Part shown: positions 43,461 to 50,740 of the stretch, piece by piece
How positions within the stretch are numbered: the stretch's first letter is position 1
How the letters are laid out: each line of letters opens with the position of its first letter
Assembly (NCBI GenBank): GCA_017410265.1
Contig: JAFQRC010000002.1
Span: 62,001 to 126,000 of the forward strand
DNA: 64,000 bases
Direction: 5' to 3'
Source of the DNA: Ruminococcus sp.
GTDB taxonomy: Bacteria > Bacillota > Clostridia > Oscillospirales > Acutalibacteraceae
Position numbers and translations under genes: made by a program
Notes under the pieces: model-generated
Told to the model about the DNA's origin: nothing
Database searches by the model: none
Seen by the model: the letters and a program-made list of their open reading frames with translations, nothing else

Positions 43461-45002
43461 TTAGTCTTTAATTATAACAGCGTTTCTGCCCTTGAGAATA
43501 AGAGTTTCACCGTTGATTTCATAGTCGCCGAGCATAAAGACAATCTCACCGACATTTTTGAGCTTAACTTCCTTTTTCTCCTTTGATACATTGAAGTAAA
43601 CTGTGAAGTCACCGCGCTTGTAGATAAAGAGATTGTCGCCCTTTTGAGCGTGAACAAGCTCAAAATCGGAGCCGTTTCTCAGGTCTTCGTACTCATGGCG
43701 CAGAGCGATTAGAGTTTTCAGGTTTTCGTAGATGCTATCTTTTCTGCCGATGTTATTTTCGACAGTAGGAGCGTCCGCACTTTTATCAACAGGGAGATAC
43801 AGCTCACTCTCATCAGCAGTAGAGAAGCCTAAGTTCTTTGAGCTGTCCCACTGCATCGGAGTACGCGAGCCTGTACGGGAGAAACCACCCTCTTTAGAAA
43901 CTAAATCTGTCTGATAACGCATACCGATTTCATCACCATAGTACACAAACGGCACACCCGGCATCGTCATCATAAAGGTGTGACTTAGCTTTATCATTTC
44001 TTCACTCATATAGAAAGTCGCTCTCGGCATATCGTGGTTATTAGTCATAAAGCAGATATAGCCGTTGTCTTTAGTAACGGGGTAATTGGTGAGGTATTCA
44101 TCAAGGAAGGTAGAAAGGTCGCCTTTAGAGTCATCTGAGAAAAAGCTCTTGTTTTCACCATCTACAAGATAGCGGAAAAGGGTTGAGTAACCGTTGCCGT
44201 AGTGGTCAAGGTAGAAATCCATATGAAAACCGCCGTCGTTAATAGAACGCTGAGGGTTGCACCACTCGGATACCAAAGCACACTCAGGATAGTCCTTGTC
44301 CATCATCTCGCGGATACCCGCCCAGATTTTAGAAGTGGCAATCTTGTCGTCGTCGTTTTTAACGAGGGAGTCAGCCATATCAACTCTGAAACCATCAACA
44401 CCCAAATCCATCCAGTAGCGCATAATATCCTTTATACGCTCTACTGTGTTTTTAGCCGCATCACAGTCTGCAGGCATCTGCCACTCAGGGTGAGTAACCT
44501 CATAAAAGCCGTAGTTAAGCGCAGGCTGAGAAGAAAAATAGTTGACAAGATAGTTTCCGTCGCGCTCACAAACACCGCACATAAGTCTGTACTGTGGTGG
44601 AGCGTCCCACACGGATTTTGTGAATATATAGTTATCGCTATACTCATTAGGCTTAGCTTTTTTAGCCTGTAAAAACCACTCATTCTGGTCACTTGTATGA
44701 CCGGGGACTAAATCAAAAAGCACCTTGATACCCATTTCGTGAGCAACTGAGAGAAGCTCCTTTACATCGTCTAAAGTTCCATATCTTTCGGCAACTTTCT
44801 TATGGTCGCGGACATCATAACCCGCGTCCATAAAGGGTGAATCATAAATAGGATTAATCCACAGCGCGTTACATCCGAGCTCCTTGATATACGGAAGTTT
44901 GCTTATAATACCCTGCAAATCGCCGATACCATCCCCGTTAGAGTCACAGTAGCTCTGAGGATATATCTCGTAAAAAACAGCATTATCTAACCATTTTGGC
45001 AT
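43461..45002 (-). CDS. GH13-family alpha-glucosidase (oligo-1,6-glucosidase-like)
   Basis: 513 residues of cytoplasmic type, with no signal peptide. Conserved region I begins VLFDLVPGHTSDQ. The nucleophile Asp is in GVDGFRVDMADS, the acid Glu in ALVSEWCNPQ and the third Asp in MTNNHDMPRA. The N-terminal YPQSYCDSNGDGIGDL carries the calcium loop usual in GH13 alpha-glucosidases. It hydrolyses or transfers alpha-linked glucose from starch or isomalto-oligosaccharides. GGAG precedes the ATG at 45002, and a 24-nt upstream extension is unsupported. Confidence 0.9.
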   Translation of the reverse strand: MPKWLDNAVFYEIYPQSYCDSNGDGIGDLQGIISKLPYIKELGCNALWINPIYDSPFMDAGYDVRDHKKVAERYGTLDDVKELLSVAHEMGIKVLFDLVPGHTSDQNEWFLQAKKAKPNEYSDNYIFTKSVWDAPPQYRLMCGVCERDGNYLVNYFSSQPALNYGFYEVTHPEWQMPADCDAAKNTVERIKDIMRYWMDLGVDGFRVDMADSLVKNDDDKIATSKIWAGIREMMDKDYPECALVSEWCNPQRSINDGGFHMDFYLDHYGNGYSTLFRYLVDGENKSFFSDDSKGDLSTFLDEYLTNYPVTKDNGYICFMTNNHDMPRATFYMSEEMIKLSHTFMMTMPGVPFVYYGDEIGMRYQTDLVSKEGGFSRTGSRTPMQWDSSKNLGFSTADESELYLPVDKSADAPTVENNIGRKDSIYENLKTLIALRHEYEDLRNGSDFELVHAQKGDNLFIYKRGDFTVYFNVSKEKKEVKLKNVGEIVFMLGDYEINGETLILKGRNAVIIKD

Positions 45003-45041
45003 AGTAAAAATCTCCTTTTGGGTCAATATTTTCTATCTATA

Positions 45042-45070
45042 ATTCTATCACCAGCCATAGAGAGTGTCAA
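45042..45070 (-). promoter_or_regulatory. Promoter of the GH13 gene
   Basis: TTGACA (45070-45065), a 17-nt spacer and TAGAAT (45047-45042). Confidence 0.8.
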
Positions 45071-45171
45071 CAAAAGTAGTCACATTTTTTGGTTGCCAGA
45101 AACCCACTATTGCATCGGATAAACCTTTCGCATAGTATGTATATAGCAGTATATATCAAGGAGGGCTAAAC

Positions 45172-45735
45172 TTGAAAATTTCTCAGCTATCTAACGACAA
45201 AGTAATGATATCGCTGTGTGGTGACGATATGAAAAGCTTTGAGCTTGACTACGAGTATATGGGACTAACAGACCCTCATTCAAAGAAAATTATCAGCAGG
45301 CTTTTATCACTTGCGTGTTCTACTAATTCTATAAAAACCGATGACAAGGTTATACTGTGTGAAGCACTCAAAAGTGGTGACGGTTGCGTGCTTTTAGTGT
45401 CGTTCAAGGACAAAAGTATTCAGAGAAAAAAGTACCGCATAAAGCGGATAAAGGACTACCCATGCTATAAATTTGACTGCGTTGACGATATGCTCACGGC
45501 TATGAAAAAGCTGTACTCTGAAAAAATATTTTTCTACAACAACTCACTCTATCACAAAGATAGCAACTACTACTTAGTATTTGACTATCCTGTGGTAAAT
45601 AACAAGGCAAAAAAGATTTTGTCTGAATTTTCGCACCTTTTCAGAGGCACTAAAACTTTTGTCGCACGACTTCATGAAAGTGCGAAAATGATATCCAGTG
45701 GTAACGCAATTACTCACATAGGCTCCGCGCTTTAG
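45172..45735 (+). CDS. MecA-family adaptor protein
   Basis: 187 residues from TTG with GGAGGG 6 nt upstream. The start ISQLSNDKVMISLCGDDM matches the MecA N-terminal domain that binds substrates, and the C-terminal half (from about residue 100) has the alternating strand-helix layout of the ClpC-binding domain with FSHLFRGTKTF. MecA brings target proteins to the ClpCP protease. The acidic linker is short. A paralogous role in sporulation or competence control is possible, and the window holds comEA and spoIIID but nothing beside this gene to decide. Confidence 0.75.
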   Translation: MKISQLSNDKVMISLCGDDMKSFELDYEYMGLTDPHSKKIISRLLSLACSTNSIKTDDKVILCEALKSGDGCVLLVSFKDKSIQRKKYRIKRIKDYPCYKFDCVDDMLTAMKKLYSEKIFFYNNSLYHKDSNYYLVFDYPVVNNKAKKILSEFSHLFRGTKTFVARLHESAKMISSGNAITHIGSAL

Positions 45736-45737
45736 TA

Positions 45738-45766
45738 TTGAAAACTTAGCTTTCGGGAAGTATAAT
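45738..45766 (+). promoter_or_regulatory. Promoter of the metallo-beta-lactamase-fold gene
   Basis: TTGAAA (45738-45743), a 17-nt spacer and TATAAT (45761-45766). It starts 2 nt after the mecA stop. Confidence 0.75.
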
Positions 45767-45782
45767 ACTAAAGGTGATTAAA

Positions 45783-46661
45783 ATGTATGAACTAATAAAA
45801 GCAAGTGAAAACTGCTACTATATCGACAGCCCGTCAAAGGTAGGCATTTATAAACAAAGCGACAATGGTGTTTATCTCATCGACTCGGGCTCAGATAACA
45901 ATTCTGCTAAGAAAACTCTCAGAATCTGCGAAGAACAAGGCTGGGGCATCAAAGGCATCATCAACACTCACGCTCACGCTGACCACATCTACGGTAACGC
46001 ATATATTCAACAAAGAACAGGTTGCGACATATTCTGCAGTGAACTCGACAGACCGTTTATCGAATATCCGATAATCAATCCGCTCCACATCTACGGTGGC
46101 TATATTCCAAAGGAAATGGAGCACAAGTTCTTTCTGGCAAAGCCGAGTAAAGCAAAGAGCATAAATTGCAGTGACTTTCCGAGCGAGCTTAGAACCTATG
46201 ACATTTCGGGTCATTCACTCGGAATGATAGCGATTATAACTCCTGATAACACAGCGTTTGTCGGCGATATTGTATCGAGCGAAGAGATTATTAAAAAGTA
46301 CGGTATCACCTATCTTTTAGATATCAAAAAGCATTTAGAATCCTTAGATTTCGTCGAGAATGTGAGTGCAGATAGATTTATTATGTCACATGTTGAAACT
46401 GTGGATGACATCAGACCGTTGATTAGACTCAACCGCGAAAAAATCTTCGAAATCTGCGATGTGATACTCGTACTTTCAAAAGAGCCGCTCACTTTCGAAA
46501 GCTTGCTCCAAAAGCTGTTTTATCACTACGACCTGAGAATGAGTATAAGACAGCACTCTTTGGTCGGAAGCACAGTGCGCTCATATCTGAGCTACCTCAA
46601 AAATGAAGGCAAACTGGATATAGTAATCGACGATAATTTAATACTTTGGAAAACAGTATAA
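45783..46661 (+). CDS. Metallo-beta-lactamase-fold hydrolase
   Basis: 292 residues. The metal site is complete: NTHAHADHIYG (HxHxDH), DISGHSLGM (His), FVGDIVSS (Asp) and a late MSHVETVDD (His). A C-terminal region of about 80 residues looks like a winged helix, as in the LACTB2/glyoxalase II-like subgroup. The substrate is unknown, with thioesters or RNA as possibilities for this subgroup. AAAGGTG lies before the ATG at 45783. Confidence 0.85.
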   Translation: MYELIKASENCYYIDSPSKVGIYKQSDNGVYLIDSGSDNNSAKKTLRICEEQGWGIKGIINTHAHADHIYGNAYIQQRTGCDIFCSELDRPFIEYPIINPLHIYGGYIPKEMEHKFFLAKPSKAKSINCSDFPSELRTYDISGHSLGMIAIITPDNTAFVGDIVSSEEIIKKYGITYLLDIKKHLESLDFVENVSADRFIMSHVETVDDIRPLIRLNREKIFEICDVILVLSKEPLTFESLLQKLFYHYDLRMSIRQHSLVGSTVRSYLSYLKNEGKLDIVIDDNLILWKTV

Positions 46662-46668
46662 AAAAAGT

Positions 46669-46703
46669 AAAACTGACACCGCATAAACGGTGTCAGTTTT
46701 TTA
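46669..46703. terminator. Bidirectional terminator
   Basis: AAAACTGACACCG, a 6-nt loop, CGGTGTCAGTTTT and T runs on both strands. Its right end touches the stop of the BlaR1-like gene. Confidence 0.9.
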
Positions 46704-49376
46704 TTTGAAAATATATATTATTTCTCTTTCTCCTGTGTCCTTCTCACAAATCACAAGTTGTAGATTTTTGACAGACCAGTCAGGTGTACACTGGGTAAAC
46801 ATTATTTTATCGCCTACCTCTACATAAATACTACTAGAAGATAACCAGGTAATACCATAAATTTCTTGCTCTTCCACAGACAATTCTTTTTTAACCGATT
46901 TTCCTGTAAACACAGGTCTGTTTTTTATCTTATCACGTTTGAATGTTTTATCTTCTACATTGATTGTAACAGTATGCCCCACCATAGTATCCTTAAGTTG
47001 TTCACTGCTAGGGTCTATTGTTTCATAAATATAAACCTCATTACCATCAGGTGAAGCTAAAGCATACGGATAGTCATAACCAAGACTTCGCAAATAATCT
47101 ACAGAAGCTCTGAGGGCTATTTCTTTGTCTACTAAGTCATAAACTACAAGACCACAGTCTCCATAAAGTATTACAGTTTCTTCGTCAGCGTATATTATAC
47201 TTGCTATTTTATCCCAGAAACCTGAGTCTTCAATATCAGACAAATCAGTTTCACCGATTACTCCTTCTGAAACAATCTCTTCACCCCTGATCAATGGTTC
47301 CTTCAACGACTGAGCTAAGTCGGTCTTCGTAATCTTAAACTCACCATCTATAATCTCAACTTCGAAGTTAACTATACACTCAATCGTTCCTGAATCAATA
47401 AACTTATAATATAGTGTTGCCACCGAAAATCTGTTGTTAATATCCAGCTTATTAACATATCCAAATGCAAGATTAAAATCTTCAGTAAGATTTTCGATAC
47501 ACTTTTTGTCTTCCTTAGTAAGAGTAGTAAAACAGCTTTTAGCAGACTCTATGTCACCTCTCTGCACAGAATTCTCAAATCTTCTTACTATGTTTTTTGC
47601 GTTTTCCCGAGCAAAATGCTGATATGTGTTTGTGATTTTTACGCTTCTGTCTTCAGCGTTATAAAACATCCTAAATAATGTCAGCCCTGAATAAAAATCT
47701 GATACAAACAGCTCACCGCTGCCATCTTCGTACTCACTTGAACCAACTTGATATATTTCACTATAGAAATCGACAAGCTTTTGAAAATTATTTTCGTCAT
47801 CTCTGAGAATTATTTTTTCTGTAAATGGGCTACTTCCTGTTACACTGAACGATTTGCCAAAGTCATTATATCTGTATTCCTCAATAAGATGTGACGGGAA
47901 ATACAACCCATATTCAATATTCGGAAGATATTCATCACGGACTTTGTCGTTTATATAGAACATATTCCCCAAGCACTCCATAAAAACAACATTGTCAAGT
48001 TTGTTCCCAGACTCATCTTGTACCTTTTTACTGATAAGCACAAAAGGGGTGTTCTCATCATTTGTTCTTAACAGTGCTTCGTTTTCGGAAACCATTTCAT
48101 AAGAACATTTGTCTAAGTTATCAACAGCTATTGAATTCGCTATAGTTTCAACATCTAAATCAGAATAAAACCTACCTATATTACTATTGTCTCTGTAATT
48201 ATTACCAACTATATCGCGGTCAATAATCAAATCTATCTTGCACCCGTTAATCGAATTTTGGAGAGTAAAATCCACTTTATTGCTCAATGAATTTGTAAGG
48301 CAAACTACGAGTATTGCACTCAGCAAAACAAGAGCAAAAAGTACTGTTACAATAGTAGGCTTTCTGAACTTTGCCATATACTTAATTCTATTCTTTAAAT
48401 CAGCCTTGCCATTTTGGAGTGATGTTGTTAAGAGTACAAAACGACTCTTTCCACTCGTTGCTGTTTCCACCAAAAGCCTTGCATAACCTTGCTTATCTTC
48501 AGTATACCTCAGTGTACGCTCATCACAATACACCTCAATATCACGCTTAAATATAAAGAAAGAAATCCAGACCACAGGATTAAACCAGCAAAGACATAAA
48601 ACAAAAGTAGCTACAGCAGTCCAAACAATATCTAAATTTTTCATATGGTTCAGCTCGTGAATAAGTGTGTATTCTGTTTCAGCCTCGCTGTAACCCTCAG
48701 GCAGGTAAATCACAGGTTTAACAACACCTATCAACATCGGTGTAGTACTCGCATTGTAAACCTCAACATCTCTGTTGATATTCAGTTTCTCCTTGCACAT
48801 AGCAAAGATATTAGAAGTAACTTCATCACAAGTTTTTCGGCTTTTCTTAAGTTTCTTGCTGTATCTTGAGAATACAAAAATAAAATATGACAGCAATAAT
48901 ACAGCCCCTGCTAACCACACAACAATTATAGCTATATCAAGTCTCACTAATCTTACTGTATGGCTATCGCTGTAGTTTTGTTCATAGCTTTCATGGGAGT
49001 ATCCTTCTCCATAATAATAGTCCTCAACAGTACCTTTTTCCACATTGTATGCTTTTACATTACTAATATTATTGTTATTCTCTACCACGCTATATGTCAT
49101 TTTCGTTATAGTCTCATCTTCAACTTTAGCCGTGTTAAAAATCGAAAACGGACTTGAAGGGAGAACAGGTACAACGAACCTTACTAGTAAAATAAGCCAT
49201 ATTATCACATGCCATTTAGCCCCTATCTTATTCTTGAAAATAAACTTAAACAGAATAATCAGTAACGCTGTAATTGTGACATATACCGTAGACTGTACCA
49301 AGAAACTAAAGACAGGATAAATAGGGCTAAGGCTTTGCATCATTTCAAATCCAAGAGTTAAGGTATCATTAATCAT
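46701..49376 (-). CDS. BlaR1-like M56 metallopeptidase sensor with long, unusual C-terminal region
   Basis: 891 residues. The first 350 hold four membrane helices and the zinc peptidase site HELNH near residue 240 (TLIHELNHMKNLD), with NPVVWISFFIF and ERTLRYTEDKQGYA after it, all typical of BlaR1/MecR1. The rest (about 370-891) is extracytoplasmic but lacks the penicillin-binding SxxK/SxN/KTG sensor domain. It instead contains two or more unassigned domains, so it senses something other than beta-lactams. It follows the BlaI-type repressor by 3 nt, and the model is ligand binding, self-cleavage and release of the repressor. Confidence 0.85.
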   Translation of the reverse strand: MINDTLTLGFEMMQSLSPIYPVFSFLVQSTVYVTITALLIILFKFIFKNKIGAKWHVIIWLILLVRFVVPVLPSSPFSIFNTAKVEDETITKMTYSVVENNNNISNVKAYNVEKGTVEDYYYGEGYSHESYEQNYSDSHTVRLVRLDIAIIVVWLAGAVLLLSYFIFVFSRYSKKLKKSRKTCDEVTSNIFAMCKEKLNINRDVEVYNASTTPMLIGVVKPVIYLPEGYSEAETEYTLIHELNHMKNLDIVWTAVATFVLCLCWFNPVVWISFFIFKRDIEVYCDERTLRYTEDKQGYARLLVETATSGKSRFVLLTTSLQNGKADLKNRIKYMAKFRKPTIVTVLFALVLLSAILVVCLTNSLSNKVDFTLQNSINGCKIDLIIDRDIVGNNYRDNSNIGRFYSDLDVETIANSIAVDNLDKCSYEMVSENEALLRTNDENTPFVLISKKVQDESGNKLDNVVFMECLGNMFYINDKVRDEYLPNIEYGLYFPSHLIEEYRYNDFGKSFSVTGSSPFTEKIILRDDENNFQKLVDFYSEIYQVGSSEYEDGSGELFVSDFYSGLTLFRMFYNAEDRSVKITNTYQHFARENAKNIVRRFENSVQRGDIESAKSCFTTLTKEDKKCIENLTEDFNLAFGYVNKLDINNRFSVATLYYKFIDSGTIECIVNFEVEIIDGEFKITKTDLAQSLKEPLIRGEEIVSEGVIGETDLSDIEDSGFWDKIASIIYADEETVILYGDCGLVVYDLVDKEIALRASVDYLRSLGYDYPYALASPDGNEVYIYETIDPSSEQLKDTMVGHTVTINVEDKTFKRDKIKNRPVFTGKSVKKELSVEEQEIYGITWLSSSSIYVEVGDKIMFTQCTPDWSVKNLQLVICEKDTGEREIIYIFK

Positions 49377-49379
49377 AGC

Positions 49380-49754
49380 TTAGCCTTTCTCCATCTTTTC
49401 GATGAGTTCTAAAAGCTCTTCTCTTTCCTTTTCGTTTAGGTTAGAATCAGCCACAAGATTAGTAACAAGCATACTGACAGAACCTTCATAAACCCTGTTA
49501 ATAAAGCTTTTAGTTTCCTTCTTTTGGCAATCCTGTTGTGAAATCAACGGATAATAACGAAAAACTGCCTCATCGTCGTTTATTGCAACTGCTTTTTTGG
49601 CTACAAGTCGTCTGACCAGAGTTTTTATCGTAGAATCGCTCCAATTTGTATCAGACAAAGCTCGTTTTATATCCCCTATCGTAGCAAATTCCGTGTTCCA
49701 CAGTATTTCCATAACACTCCATTCGGATTCTGTGATATTTATTTCTTTTCTCAT
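49380..49754 (-). CDS. BlaI/MecI/CopY-family repressor
   Basis: 124 residues: a winged-helix domain (residues 1-75) with ITESEWSVMEILWN and STIKTLVRRLVAKK, then a C-terminal dimerisation and protease-sensitive part. ATG at 49754 has AGAGGTGG at good spacing. It binds TTACA-TGTAA operators, and two such sites lie in its own promoter region, so it represses its own operon. The gene downstream encodes its presumed protease partner. Confidence 0.92.
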   Translation of the reverse strand: MRKEINITESEWSVMEILWNTEFATIGDIKRALSDTNWSDSTIKTLVRRLVAKKAVAINDDEAVFRYYPLISQQDCQKKETKSFINRVYEGSVSMLVTNLVADSNLNEKEREELLELIEKMEKG

Positions 49755-49776
49755 TAGCGCCACCTCTTTTTTCTAG

Positions 49777-49792
49777 GGTTACAAATGTAACC
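49777..49792 (-). promoter_or_regulatory. BlaI-type operator, proximal
   Basis: GGTTACAAATGTAACC matches the TTACA-N2/3-TGTAA operator. It lies between the predicted transcript start and the ribosome site. Confidence 0.8.
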
Positions 49793-49805
49793 TTATCACA
49801 CCTAT

Positions 49806-49834
49806 AGTTTACAACTGTAACCTTAAGTTGTCAA
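49806..49834 (-). promoter_or_regulatory. Promoter of the BlaI/BlaR1-like operon, with embedded operator
   Basis: TTGACA (49834-49829), a 17-nt spacer and TAAACT (49811-49806). A second operator, GTTTACAACTGTAACC at 49807-49822, covers the spacer and the -10 box. Bound repressor would block RNA polymerase. Confidence 0.8.
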
Positions 49835-49897
49835 TAGGTAAATCAAAAATCAGTACAATTAGTTTTAGATTTGCTTATTTTCTTAGCTACAGAACAA

Positions 49898-49930
49898 GAA
49901 AGCCTCCGATATCTCGGAGGCTTTCTTGCA
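49898..49930 (-). terminator. Intrinsic terminator of the Leu T-box operon
   Basis: CAAGAAAGCCTCCGA / TCGGAGGCTTTCTTG with a 4-nt loop, ending right at the amidohydrolase stop, then TTCTG on the minus strand. Confidence 0.8.
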
Positions 49931-50740
49931 TTATAAATCAATTCTAAAAATCTTTTTCACATTTTTTGAGAAAATAATCTCGTTTTCTTCATCGGTTAAG
50001 CCGATTGCCATAAAACGCTCGATTTCCTCACTCGGGTCCCACATAGGATAGTCAGTAGCAAAAAGCACATGCTCAGCACCGTAGGTGCGGACTACCTTTT
50101 TCGCAGCTTGTGGTGTGATAGCGTAGAGGCTTGAACTACAATCTACGTAGAAATTAGGGATATCCTTGTAGACATTGCACGCATCCTCCCACATCGACCA
50201 ACCGCCAAAGTGGGCGCCGATAACGGTCAAATCTTTATACTTTTTCAGCACAGGAAGTAAACGATTAGGGTTAGAATAATCGTAGCGATTATCGCCCGTG
50301 TGCATCAGAATAGGAAGTCCCTTTTCCTGACACAAATCGTAGATTTTAAGACATCTTTCGTCATCAATCGCAAACTGCTGAATATCAGGGTGAAGCTTCA
50401 CTCCCTGAAGCCCCAGTGATACAAGATGCTCAACATCTGCGCGCTGGTCTTCGCTGTCAGGGTGGAGAGTGCCGAGACCTGTGAGCAAACCTTTATGCTC
50501 TTCCACGCTTCTTGCAATAAATTCATTGATAGATCTAACCTGATGAGGAGTAGTCGCAACGGACTGGACAATAAAGTGGTCAACGCCCGCTTTTTTACCA
50601 CGGGCGATTAAATCTTCAATCGTGCCCTCGCATTTTGAAACGATGTCATAAAAACGGTCGGTACCACCAACGGCTTTGGACGCAATTTTCTCCGGATATA
50701 TATGACAATGTGAGTCAATAACAGTAAAATTCTTATACAT
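49931..50740 (-). CDS. Amidohydrolase-family TIM-barrel metal hydrolase
   Basis: 269 residues of the amidohydrolase-2/ACMSD type. DSHCHIYPEK gives the first metal pair, GVKLHPDIQQ and HTGDNRYDYS the middle ligands, and FATDYPMWDPSEE the final Asp. Such enzymes decarboxylate or hydrolyse small organic acids in the cytoplasm. Its start codon overlaps the stop of the upstream fusion gene by 1 nt (TAATG), so it belongs to the Leu T-box operon. Its substrate there is unknown. Confidence 0.85.
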   Translation of the reverse strand: MYKNFTVIDSHCHIYPEKIASKAVGGTDRFYDIVSKCEGTIEDLIARGKKAGVDHFIVQSVATTPHQVRSINEFIARSVEEHKGLLTGLGTLHPDSEDQRADVEHLVSLGLQGVKLHPDIQQFAIDDERCLKIYDLCQEKGLPILMHTGDNRYDYSNPNRLLPVLKKYKDLTVIGAHFGGWSMWEDACNVYKDIPNFYVDCSSSLYAITPQAAKKVVRTYGAEHVLFATDYPMWDPSEEIERFMAIGLTDEENEIIFSKNVKKIFRIDL

